NCBI RefSeq assembly: GCF_901709675.1
Contig: NC_051094.1
Coordinates: 1,178,001 to 1,242,000, forward strand
Direction: 5' to 3'
Origin: Syngnathus acus
Lineage: Eukaryota; Chordata; Actinopteri; Syngnathiformes; Syngnathidae
DNA length: 64,000 nucleotides
A program made the position numbers and the translations under genes. A model generated the notes under the pieces. It had not been told where the DNA came from, did no database searches, and saw only the letters and a program-made list of their open reading frames with translations. Shown here in pieces: positions 23,961 through 35,084 of this stretch. Within the stretch, counting starts at the first letter, position 1; every line of letters begins with the position of its first letter.

Positions 23961-26900
23961 TTACAAATGAATGGGGAGTGTTGGTGATCCCAAGCCTTCC
24001 TCCAGCCACGGCACGGAGGAAGGCGAGCAGCGCTGCGCGGCGCGCCGGTGGATTCGGCGAAGTCGCAGCATGTACAAGATGATTGACAGGAGGACGATGA
24101 AGAAACAAACCAGAAATAAGTAGTGGTTGTTGACAAACGAGAAGCTGTGGCGCCAGTGGGAGTGTAATCCTTTTAGACTTTCCTGCTGGATGTCCCTGGA
24201 AAAAAGAAAAGTCCGCAATCCTCATAAGGACAAACGTGACACAAAATGGAGGAACGGAATGCAACTTCAGCCAAATGATCTTACCTCAAAGGTAGAAAGC
24301 GTGTTCGGAAGAGAATAGCTCCGAGAGTCCACTGGACCTCCTTATCGTAAACCAGAAATGCTGTTTTCAGGTTTTTATAGTCAGGAGGGAAGGAGAAGCC
24401 TGAGTGCAATACTTCATACATCCACGCCGATTTAAAACACTGATACCTGCAGACATAAAGAAATCAAAAATCAACCATCATCACAATCCAAGACATCTTG
24501 AATGATATAACACTTTCGCTCTGTCAAAGTGCTCAAATGAAATAATACAACAGAACGTATCACATCAAACGTTGGAAATAATAATCATAAATATCCTTTT
24601 GCTTAAGAAAAAAAGAACGTCTTTCACCTTAATAGACAGCATATGAATTGTATATCATTATCAAGCGTCTCAGTAAAGGGATGGGTTTTAAAAAAGAGCA
24701 CACTTGATTTTAGAATCATTAATAGCTTTAAAATCGAGAATGCGTGTGCATTTACTGCAGTCTGTGGAGATCGGCGTGGGAAGCGAATAAGCCGGCGTCA
24801 AAGCGTTCCCTCAGAGTCCCCCACTGGGTGGCGCAGTAACTCTGAAAATGTGAAACGAACATGTTGAGCAAGTCACCACGAGAAGCTTTGACTTTTTGCA
24901 AATAATGAGTCTGAGATTAATTTTCATTCCTCTACATCACACTACCAAAGTCAAACAAAATGTCATGTTTTACATTTCATTGCAAAGAACTCTTGAAGAT
25001 GTATCGACGCCATTTCCTATGACACGTGTTGACTTATTCTCGAGTGATTCACGAATGAGGCTTGTAGCCAGCCATTCACCTTTGCAGCTTGGGCATATTT
25101 GGAAGCGTTGTAGTCTCCGCCCATGCGCAGCACATCCTCTGTGCAGTAATAGAATTCAGAGAAACCAAAGAACTGGCTGTTGTTGTAGTCAATGGGCGGC
25201 TGGAAAACGCCGTTCAGAGACGTTTGAGTCTCATTGGTGCGGTTGAGGAAGGGTTGAAGTGCGCGTCTGCACTGGTCAAAGTCGCCTGTGCCCAGCACGT
25301 GGAGCTTCTGTTCCGGGGAGCCGATCTGGTCCCGCAGGTCCGTGGGGAGGCAGGGGTCCAGGAGGGGGGCCGCCGCCATCTCGCCGACATGCTGACCCAG
25401 CAGCCTGGTCAAATCGCACACGAATGAAATGATGAAAATGAGTCCAAGCGTCAGTCGCTGGCTGCGGCACTCACTTATTGCGAGTGGTGGTGTTTTTGAC
25501 GAGGCTCTCCTCGTATGTTTGGCGTGCCGCGTTTCCTCCGAAACCCAGGAAGGTGGACACGTACACGCGGTACACATGATCAGTGCGATGGGCGTCGCAT
25601 CCCAGATTAAATTCGGCCAGTAAATTCTTGGCCACCTCCTCCTAGAGAACAAATGAAAATGATGACGTTAGATAGTAGTGTGGGTTGATTTCTTTTTCCA
25701 CACAACATGAAAATATGGAAAGTCAAACAGGACATTTTATTAGGTACACTACTGAGCGCCGATACAAGAGCTGCTTGCCAAACGACTGTCAAAAACTGAC
25801 CCGACTGACGAGTTTTTTGAGATGTGAGCAATAATTCGGCCTTTTTTTTTTTTTTTTTTGCTGACTTGCGAGTCCTGTATGGCGGCAGTCAACTCAACCT
25901 CACTTCACAAAAAGGCAACAGAAAGACAAACAGTGCACATGTAGGCGGACAGAACAACTACACACGGGCATATTTTCTTTATCCTCTGTGAAAACCAACC
26001 AGTATTACGTTTATCATTAGAAACTGTCATGCGTCTATATTACACTGCCCCCAGGTGGCCAGGGCATGCATGCATGCACGCTAGGAGCAGCACAATGTTC
26101 ATTGAATTTCAGCAAAAGTATGGCAAATACAGAGAGCAGTCAGTCTCCAGGGGGACAAAAAGGGTGCAAACAAAGCCAACAAGGAAGCAGAAGACTGAGT
26201 GACAACAACAAAAAACGGAATTGATCATGGATAATAACCTGTTGTGGAGAGGCAAAGCTTACACTTTTGGGCACTTCAAATGCTATCTGTGTGGAAACTC
26301 CGCCCATGTCCAAAACACCTGCAGTCCTTTTTCTCACTAGCGCCTCCTGGTGATCACTGCCCGGGATATTGACCTCGACAACAGCGTCGTCATCTTGACG
26401 AGAGAGCAGGACAAAAAGGTAAGAAGGCTACAGACATTTTCTGAATTACCAAAAAGGCAACGCAAGTTGTTAAAACGCGAACCCTCGGTGTCCTTACCAT
26501 TGTGAGCATGATTAAATTTTCCAAGGACAAAATTGATTCCGATCCACGCGTAGACCCCTGAAATCAACGAGAACATCTTTGCACGTTAATAATGCTATCC
26601 TTTTCCAAATGCTGCGTCAAAATGTCAGCCAAGACAAATAACGCTCAATTCGGATTCACAGAGGGTTAGAGCGTACAACTTTCAAAATATCTTTATTAAT
26701 GTGGTTGTACTTTCTAGCGGTGTAGAACTACACTGGATTATAATAAGCGCACTTTCGAATACTGTACATACAAATAATGACTGAGAAGAAAAACTACCAG
26801 GCAGTCAGAGTGTATTATTATATTACCTTCCAGTTTTCCGGAAATGACTTCGACATGAGAATCTGAGAACAGGAAGTCAAAGTTCACCGGGATGTCTGTT

Positions 26901-28077
26901 CGCAAATCTTCCAGAATCGCCTCCTGCTGACTGATATAAAAAAAAAAAAACATACAGAGGGCACAATAAGAAAAACATTTCTGTTGAAAGCAAATTTTTG
27001 CTGGTGTGTTTTGGGGTGCTGGAAAGGTTTAACAGGAATTCAATTCAGTCAACGTGGAAAATTTGTTTTACAGAAAAAAAGGAAGTTCACAGAACAAATT
27101 AAACACAAAAATGCAAATAAATAAAACTCAAGTAATATTGCACCTCTCAGGCAGAATTCTCATTCCAGCTGTGCACAGGATGTAAAGCGGTGTTTCAATG
27201 TGCTTATTTTTGGGAATATGTTCAGCTGCAAAGCTCAGCAGTGGATGGATATAGTCACTGGCTTTCTCTGGTGTTTCAGCCATCTTGGAAATCCCTAAAC
27301 ACAACAAGATGAAGCATATATGTTCATCACGTGTCATTATTGCCATCATCTGTTTCAGATGCCTTTTCTAACCTGGTTTGATCTTCATGACCACCGACTT
27401 GCCATTTTGATCCCTCATTTGCCGAATGTCCAGGAGCTCATGGGGATTGCCATTGTGACTGGGCCAGCAGTACACGTAAACCCTGGAACCACTGCTGCCG
27501 CAATCCACCACCAAGCCGTAGCTCAGGTCGGGATTGCTTGCGTCGGTCGCATCCACGTCCGACACCCGAGCCAAGTGCCTATGGAGAGTAAAACATTGCT
27601 CTCGTTCTTGTCCGTCACACTCGGAGGGAGGCCACAAGAAGAGACATCCGGTCCTTACACTATTGCACGTGATTGCTTAAAAGGAGAATGGGTTAACCTG
27701 TGGAAGCTGTTTCCCTTTGTGGTCCAGCTGGCGGGCAACTTTCCAGTGACCAGAAGCAGGTAACACACTCCCAAGAAAAAGAGGAGCAGGCCAATGAAGA
27801 GCAGCTGCCTGGATGAAGGAAGCAAGAGACGAGGAAGGCTCTGGGATGGCAGGCTAAAATGCCAGGACGCTGGAAAAAGGCAGGAAAAGCTTATCCTAAA
27901 GGACAAAAGGGGGGGGGGGGGGGGGGGAAGCAATCTGAGATAAGATGTGTGTATATTTCTTACGAGGATTGTTGCAAATGTTGGTGGACTGAGGTCACAA
28001 GAGATATACTTCAAATCTAAAGGACAGAGAATCCCTCTTGATGCGCTTTCCCACAGTCTAGAAACAAACCTGCCCAT
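23961..28077 (-). CDS. entpd4: ectonucleoside triphosphate diphosphohydrolase 4 (Golgi/lysosomal apyrase)
   Basis: The CDS is the complement of join(23961..24195, 24285..24446, 24756..24841, 25080..25404, 25475..25641, 26239..26393, 26498..26557, 26827..26930, 27144..27294, 27373..27578, 27698..27895, 28070..28077): 12 exons, 618 aa (human 616), all phases closing. ENTPD4 hydrolyses nucleoside di- and triphosphates, notably UDP, in the Golgi or lysosomal lumen. Apyrase regions are visible: ACR1 VVDCGSSGSR (92-101), ACR2 LYILCTAGMRIL (174-185), ACR3 VYAWIGINFVLG, and ACR4 VLDMGGVSTQI (269-279). Membrane anchors lie at about 33-54 and 566-584, and the C-terminal LRLRRIHRR follows the human pattern. 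The first coding exon supplies only MG plus two bases; MGRISFSCLFPASWHF matches human MGRIGISCLFPASWHF, fixing the start (A at -3, G at +4). No truncation was seen. Confidence 0.96.
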
Positions 28078-28990
28078 GATGAAGACTCTCCTCAGGTCTT
28101 TAGTCTCATTCGTGTGAAGCCGCCAGTCAGTAGGATGGACGAAGAATCTCCGGCATTCGGGCCACACTCCATTCCGGTTTCATAACGGCTCCCCATTACC
28201 TTGCATTGGCAAAAATCCGATGTTTAGGGTTGAATCGAGCTTCGCTGGGCTCCTCGATCGAATTGTAGTCTTCATCAGTAACATTAGTTGCAAGCGGATA
28301 AAAGCCAAACAATGTAAAAACAAAACAGCTGTTGTTTGCTAGCGTTAGCGACACTCCTCCGCAATGCTAGCAGTGTACGTCACGAAACACATATTTAACA
28401 TTCGTCGTTCGAGTACTACACGTACGAGACGGCGAACATATTTCATACTTACAATTCACATCGCAAAAGTCTTTCACAAACGTCATCTGCGAGACACCAA
28501 CTGCTAGCCGGCCGGCCGGCTAAACTTGACAAGTACGTGGCAAGTCCCTTTACAAATGACGTGTTAAGGTAGGATTATGACGTATGGAGAGGGTGCGTTT
28601 GATTTTCATTCAATGTTAGCGCGGTCAAATGGGGACAATGTTCCGAAAGCACCCAACAGTCTGTGTGAAGGAAAAGAAAAGAAAAGAAAAGAAAAGAAAA
28701 GAAAAGAAAAGATGACACTGGCATGGGAGCTTTGTCATTTACATGTTTTGAATGTTTTCAAACAAGTAAGGGCACATTCACTTCCTAGAAAACAAGAGTA
28801 AATACTTTGTGACACATTTGCTCGAGCCTGTTTTCGATGTCTCCCTCCTCTAATAAACCTGACTCATGATAAGATCCGTGGCCTGGGACTGCTTTTTTAT
28901 TTTTTTTATTATTATTATTATTATTTTTATTTTTTTTAAATACGTGGCTGCTTCTGTGATGATTTTATTTTTTATTTTTTTTTAAATTGC

Positions 28991-29263
28991 GAGTACTCGA
29001 AACCTACGGAAGATACGGAAGAGGATTAGGGCCAGTGAAGAAAAAAAAACGAGGGGTGACAGGATTCTGACTATTTTTCTCAGAATACTGACTTTATTTC
29101 CAGAATTCTGACTTAAGTCAGAAAGTGGGAATTCTGATTTTATTCTCAGAATTCTGACGAAAAAAAGTCAGAATCCTGTCACCCCTCGTTTTTTTTTTTT
29201 TTTTTTTTTTTTTTGACTGGCCCTAATCCTCTTCCGTATCTTCCGTAGGTTCCGTCGAGTACT
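28991..29263. mobile_element. inverted-repeat MITE / foldback element
   Basis: The left end, GAGTACTCG then CCTACGGAAGATACGG and GGATTAGGGCCAGT, is repeated in inverted form at the right (29213-29262) with only a few differences. The interior is itself symmetrical: GTGACAGGATTCTGAC on the left, GTCAGAATCCTGTCAC on the right, with repeated CAGAATTCTGAC-type words between. No ORF is present, as expected for a non-autonomous DNA element. Confidence 0.75.
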
Positions 29264-29971
29264 TTTAGAATATTCTCGTGATTATTTAAATAATCTGATA
29301 CAATTTAGTTTACATGAAAAAAGTATTGGAAAAAAATCCTGGTGGCTCCTTGTCAAATCATATTTTTTGTTTATTTGGTATTATTTAGTGATTATAAAAC
29401 AATTAAACAAGTTAAGTAACATTAGACAACAATGATTGCTGTTCATTGGGATGTTTGCAAATGTCTTATTTGGATTAAACACAAAAGATAGTCTGATTAC
29501 ATGAAGGGCTAGAGCTATCAGAGAATTAGTACAAAAATGCTTTTCCTGACAATATAAAAGAAGAAAGTGTCAGTCTGCAATCTAAAAGTTGTCTGAACCT
29601 GAACAGAGCTACTGTCTCTGCTTGTTCCATAATGCATTGTTAATTCCAAGAACGGTTACTGAATCACAAACGAATGATTGACACTCCACAAGCAAAACAT
29701 CACACAATTTTTGGGTGCGGCTACACTGTAACTAGAATCTAGCAATTTCTTTTGAATCCAAATTCCCCGAAACTCTGATAGTAACGCGTCACAATTTTTA
29801 CTGCAACAAAGGAATATTCCAAATATTTTATACACAAAACAAATCATGTACTTCTAAAATTTCAAACCACAGATAAAAAAATGACAGTAAAATCCTAAAA
29901 TTGTGTTTTATGCATTATTTCAGACCGCACAATTTTGATATCCAAAACAAAAAGAGCATGTGAAAAAATGT

Positions 29972-29998
29972 AGCGACTTATAGTCCGAAAATTACGGT
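29972..29998. mobile_element. solo end of a MITE
   Basis: GCGACTTATAGTCCGAAAATTACGGTA matches the right terminus of the complete element at 59544-59718. No left end was found upstream, so this is a relic or a 5'-truncated copy. Confidence 0.6.
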
Positions 29999-30434
29999 AA
30001 GTGGTTTTCGTCAAGTACCATCAAGCCTGAAGTGCCTTGTTGTGTTTGTCAAGTCGCCTTCGTGCCAGTGGCTCTGCCAACACCGCAAACGCTTTGCTTG
30101 TTTTGCTTTAAATCATCACAACCATTTGCGCATTTCACTTTCTCGAGAGCCATACTTTGATCTTATTTACAGCAACAACAACAAAAAATGATATCTAGTA
30201 AGCAAAAAACGCTGGGCAGTCAAGATGAGTTAATGTTGCTTACGGTAAATGCTAAATATTAAGTTGCTGATAAATTGCAAAGTCTTGCCAAACTGCTCAG
30301 TGCACTTCTACATATTACTCCCGCAAATAAATCCCAAAGCTCGCCCGCTACAAATAATCAAATGACTCATTTCTAAAATCAATCATGAAAGAATAGGCAA
30401 CATTGCAAGTCATCCAATCAAAGTGATGCTAAAT

Positions 30435-33400
30435 CTAGCAGAGGGTCTTCTTGGGATATGGTACCACCTTCCTTCCGGCCACATAAACCTCCACGATGTT
30501 TCTATCGTCACCTGCACGACAAGAACAAAAAGCATCGTGTGAAGGATGTTACGTCAAGCACAAGGGAATAACTAGTAAAGCGATCGTAACCGGTCACTCA
30601 CCCAAATTCAAAAACTTTTCCAGCATAATCTGAAAGGAAAATTGATCAATAAACCAATTAGATCTACCGGATCAGAGAACCAAACTGGACAAGTGTGAGC
30701 CGAGTGTCAGTCAAACTCACCTTTGGTTCCTCGAGCTGGATCAAGTCAATGGGCCCATCCGGAACCGCTACATTCACTCTCAATGCATCAAAGTCTTTCC
30801 CCACTTGGAAGTTTCCAATTTGGTCATCGAGGGACAAAGCTAGAGACATACCACATATTCATAAAAAAAAAAAAAAAACAGCGCTAGCCTTTTCAATATC
30901 AAGATGACTAACCGAGAACGTTGTTTTGTACCTTGGCTGCCACCGAGTGTCGCCAACCTGAACACCTCCTCAAAGGTGAGCGTCTTAAGTTCCGGGTCCT
31001 GTACGCTCCAGAATTTTGGAGTGTCCAAGGTTCTCCTCACGGCGTTCCAGCATGGGAGGCTGAGTAGCCTCCTGCCACGTCTGATGGAGGGATCACATGA
31101 GTAGGCCCAGAGAAAAACGTTTTCGTACCGTCAGAGGCTTCGAGACTCAAATGTGATTGTTTCACTTCCCTAGTGTCTTTTTAAGAAGGAGGTCCCAAAT
31201 ATTGATCTTTCCCACCTGTTCCGAGGCCAAGCTTGACTTTATGATTCAGGACGTTCCGGACATTGAGCAATCCACTACACAACCTGAGACGATGAATCGT
31301 CGCAAACCATTAGAACAGCATTTCGTCTATTGTCGTTTGAGCGCTAAATCAGTCGCACTTACGAGATGTTGGAGTTTGGACAGTGAGACAAAGAAGCTCC
31401 TGTCTCTCGGAACAAATCCAACTCTTCATCGCTCAGATAGCAACCGTGCGCCATCACCGTCTGCCAAGACGCAACAAATTAAACCAAGAGGCGACCCAAA
31501 ATGTTTTGAAACCAAACCGGCGATTGTTCTCACCTTGTCGGTAAGAAGGTTGTGTTTGTGGTAGACGTCTGTGTAGGAGTCAGAATCGGGAAACAGCTCC
31601 TTCACAATCTTCACCTCCTCGATATTTTCACTAATATGACTCTGGTCGTGAGTATTCGTGAAAAAAGATGACATTTGCAGTTACTTTTATAGCTTTAAGT
31701 CAGGGTGTGTATATTTTTGCATGTTCATTTTTGGAACCCTTTGGTTTGAATCTCTCTGTCAACTGTTCCCAAGGGGACCTAACTAGGTTTGGTTGGCATG
31801 GTGACCTCACCTGAATATGCAGGTTGTTATTCTTAGCCAGCTGTCCCAGTTGTCCCAGCAAGGTTCCGGAGCACGACAGGACAAAGCGAGGTGTTACCAC
31901 GGGCTTCACCAGAGCATACTGACAAAAGAGCAACAAGAGACCACCACTCAGTCAAAAATGGCGTGAGATTGACCTTGACAACAAAGCTCTTTGACATTGC
32001 ATTTCTCCGAAAAATTCCACTCACCTTCTTCCCCAAGAGCTCAGCGATGAAGCTTAAGGATGAAACACAAATGATTTGCATGTGAATCCTCACATCTTAC
32101 TCCACATTGATGTACAAATGATTTTTTTTTTCTACCCACCGATGGGTTTCCTCCAGAGACTCTTGACAGGTCTCTTTGTAATGTGTCACAGAATTATTCC
32201 TGTCCATGCACACCTTGCCCACCAAGGCTCGCTGTCCCAAGTCATCTAAAAAAAATACAAAATCCATTTGCCACCGTTGCATGCTTTCTAACTTTTGTTG
32301 CTTGACAATACAAAGCCTTCATTCAAAGCGCACCCGCAGAAAAGCCACCCTCGAGGACCAGAGTTTTAACACCTGTGATTTAAAACCTTATCTCAGGGGT
32401 GTGCAGACTTTCTCCAAAAAAAACCTGAAAATTGAAGGGCTACTTTGATTTTGTTAACACAGTAAATCAGTCAATCAAAAAGGCAAATATACATTGTTTA
32501 TGTAATAAAGTTACATGAAAACTGCTTTTTTTTTTCTTCTAGGAACTTTTCTAAGGGGGGGGGGGGGTATTTTCTTCTCACACGTCTGCAGCAGATGACA
32601 TAACACAAGCCCAAGCGTCTGTCCAGGCACCTGCTTCCACTCATCAAGGCGAGTTGCCTATACCCCGTTCAGGCGTGTTAGCGTGATTTGTACTTTGCCT
32701 AACACATTTAATTGCTCGCGATAACAGAACGGGGAGGTTTGGACTATGAACAACATGACAGATAAAGTTGGGAGCTAAGCAAAGATTGCAATAAAACAAA
32801 AACATTTAAAAAGGATCCATAGTTGTTAGCAGCCCACGCAAGAAACAAAGGTCACTTGCGTGGGATGAATGACCGTAAAACTGCCGATAACCCGGGCGGC
32901 TTGTATTCGCCGTGGCTGTGTGATAAGGACAAGGTAGAAAGGTTCATGAGCATGATTAGGAAGAGAAAGAGAAAGAAAATCAGACATCAGCTGAGAGGTC
33001 AACAGCTGAAATAGAAAGAGAAAGAAAATCAGACATTACGTGAGAGGTCAACAGCCGAGATAGAAAGAGAAAAAAAATCTGAGGTCACTTCACTGGTTCT
33101 TCTATATCAAACAAATTTCTTTAGGTTCATTTACCTGACATGTTTCGGCGGGTTCTTCCGCCTTCATCAGACAAAGTCTGATGAAGGCGGAAGAACCCGC
33201 CGAAACATGTCAGGTAAATGAACCTAAAGAAATTTGTTTGATATAGAAGAACCAGTGAAGTAATTGAAAAAGAAAAAACAAGATGAACCTAGTACAACTA
33301 AATCAGAGGTCAGCTGAGATGGCAGACGATAGTTCATATGTCACCCGGCGGCACGTGTCGTGATGTCGTGACAACCACTAAATGCCTCCACTGTATTCTC

Positions 33401-35084
33401 CTTTTAGAGCAGGTGTGATCTTTCCTGTCACGGGTGCCTTACGGGAGGGACATTTTTCCAAGAACCACCTCAAAAGTAAACATAGCAAGAATGCATATTT
33501 TGATTCCAACCCAACAACTCATGTTTAATCAAGTCAACTTTTTCTTAATACAAAAATACTTGACACACTTATTAAATATGATGCCGAAGTCAAGAATTTG
33601 TACGTGAAAGCAAATATCCGTGTGAAAAAATCTGTGTGCAAAGGTGTTCATACCTGCAATGTGACCCAACAAAAGAGATGAGTCGGTATGTATGGTTGCA
33701 AAGTAACAAGCGGTGGTTGTTCCGTTTTTCAGGGTTCTTTTCTGAGAACGACAGGCAACCAATCACGGGATTATTTTTTTTTGTCGAGTTCCTATGAATT
33801 GTTTTGCAAGTGGACAGTACACACATCTTGAAACCCCTAGATTGTGTAACAACAGGATGTGATACCGTTTCTATGGAAAGCAGCTTGGCTTAACACACCG
33901 ACTGTTCACCGAGTACAGTGTACTCCCGTACTTAGGACACATTTAGAGGAGCTCACCACGACTTGAGTGTAGACCTCCCGTGCGAAACTCTTATCTTTAA
34001 AGCGTGATTCCACAGGAAAGGTATACTTGTTGAGCCAGTCAAGCAAGGGCATGTCCAGGGCCGTGCCAGCGTAGCTGTATTGAGGGGCGTGGATGTGGGT
34101 GTCCACCATTCCGGGCATGAAGAATTCACTACAAAACAAGAGGGCATCGGATATGAGCTGGATGCAGTTGTTTTAGATGCATTACGCTGTTTGGAAGTCG
34201 ACAGAGTCATACGTATGTATGCGTAGCAATATACATTTTGTACGCTTACTGTTTTTCCAGGTGAGTTACTGACGATGGACTAAATGCAAATTCTTTCGAG
34301 AGTCGATGCAGCTCCTTGCCTTCTCCGATAAAGGCGATCTGGTGATAAAATGGACCTGAAGTAATTGGCAAATGATTGAAACGGAACAGCTTGCACGGGT
34401 GCGTGAATAAAGAATTGTTATAATGTAACACAGTTCGGTGAATGTTAGACATTTCCCCTTGGGTTGGTGTCAGCAAGGGCATCCGACTGTAAAAAGATTT
34501 GCTCCAAAAATCTTCTCAGTATAGGCACTCTCAACCACGAGACGGCCATGGACCGTCCCCGGTGGAAGAAAGCCATATCGAGAATCCAGTCCAACCCAGC
34601 GGCGCCTGGAAAGCGGACTTTAAACCAATGATGATGGTGAATGTTAGACATTGCTCACCCATTATCATTTTTATACCACTACTAGTACTAATATAATAGT
34701 GGTTCCGTAATAATAACAAGAATCGATAGAAATATTCAAACTAATATTAAAAATACCAATATAACACCATAAAATAACAATGTAATTAACATGATTATAA
34801 TATATATAAATGAGTAATAACCCACAAATTGGTCAAATTGAAACAACAACAATAATAATAATATAATTAACATAATTTTAATATACGAATATAAAGTATA
34901 GAATATAAATTAACAATACCCACAAGTTGGTCAAATTGAAACAATAATAATAATAATAATACACCTTTCCATCAGCTTGAACACCAAGTAGTGCATCTTC
35001 CAGAATCTTCACCGCTTCCACCGGGGTTGCATGGATCAAAGTGCCCCTGAAGACGCGCATCCGCGCACAAGCTCCGTTCGCCAT
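30435..35084 (-). CDS. gda: guanine deaminase, with a frameshift in exon 11
   Basis: Exons on the complement: 30435..30511, 30602..30629, 30721..30839, 30932..31080, 31216..31283, 31363..31460, 31534..31641, 31811..31918, 32025..32052, 32140..32245, 33654..33741, 33957..34128, 34250..34338, 34965..35084. Guanine deaminase converts guanine to xanthine plus ammonia in the cytosol; it is a zinc amidohydrolase. Metal ligands are visible: HIH (81, 83), His239 in SHISEN, His278 in MAHGC and Asp329 in GLGTD. Thirteen exons join in phase. Exon 11 is 149 nt where 147 are expected: GGYSAS is followed by a shift, and the correct frame resumes at RRTLDTPKFWSVQD. As written, translation stops after 342 residues instead of about 451. 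Start MANGACARMRVFRGT aligns with human IFRGT. Two exons are only 28 nt. Whether this is a real lesion or a consensus error is unresolved. Confidence 0.92.
32960..33085. repeat. 49-bp tandem repeat, about 2.6 copies
   Basis: The unit begins GAAAGAGAAAGAAAATCAGA and ends GAGAGGTCAACAGC, and recurs with exact 49-bp spacing (the AAATC word ends at 32981, 33030 and 33079). The third copy is partial. It abuts the left arm of the palindrome. Confidence 0.85.
33087..33261. mobile_element. perfect palindrome, possibly inverted retroelement ends
   Basis: Two 84-bp arms (33087-33170 and 33178-33261) are exact reverse complements around a 7-bp spacer (ACAAAGT). Each arm contains CTGATGA, a 5-bp stem (GGCGG/CCGCC), GAAAC and then GTC, the order of a hammerhead ribozyme core. 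On + this runs 33178-33211; on - it runs 33170-33137. Penelope-like retroelements carry such ribozymes and often insert with inverted terminal copies, so that origin is suggested, not shown. Confidence 0.55.
34803..34965. repeat. AT-rich tandem duplication in gda intron 1
   Basis: The phrase CCCACAAATTGGTCAAATTG at 34821 recurs at 34919 with one change, a 98-bp period. Each copy is followed by an (ATA)n/(AAT)n tract that runs to the exon 1 donor. Confidence 0.75.

Larger units (their letters stand above)
28078..30434. other. spacer between entpd4 5' end and gda 3' end
   Basis: This stretch holds the entpd4 5' UTR and promoter (GC-rich, with a GCCGGCCGGCCGGC run near 28508-28521), a (GAAAA)n tract (28669-28711), A/T runs at 28896-28985, an inverted-repeat element (28991-29263), and a 27-bp relic of another MITE end near 29972-29998. 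It is where the human 8p21-like and 9q21-like gene blocks meet. No gene was seen. Confidence 0.5.
32246..33653. other. gda intron 4, rich in repeats
   Basis: This is the second-longest gda intron region with structure. It holds hAT-like terminal words (CGAGGACCAGAGTTTTAACA near 32353; CAGGGGTGTGCAGACTTT at 32395), a G-run near 32557-32567, a 49-bp tandem repeat (32960-33085) and a perfect palindrome (33087-33261). No coding potential is supported. Confidence 0.6.

Noticed and set aside
26043-26062. CTGCCCCCAGGTGGCCAG as a CTCF site
   Set aside because: Mismatch at the near-invariant A of the core; kept out of the motif list.
27655-28167. Single long reverse frame as one entpd4 first exon
   Set aside because: Reading through gives no similarity between the two ends; splicing 28070 to 27895 restores the exact family N-terminus MGRISFSCLFPASWHF.
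31157-31564. 135-codon forward frame over gda
   Set aside because: Antisense to gda exons 8-10 and their introns.
32960-33085. Regularly spaced 49-bp repeats as a possible CRISPR-like array
   Set aside because: The whole 49-bp unit repeats with no unique spacers, in a vertebrate intron; it is an ordinary tandem repeat.
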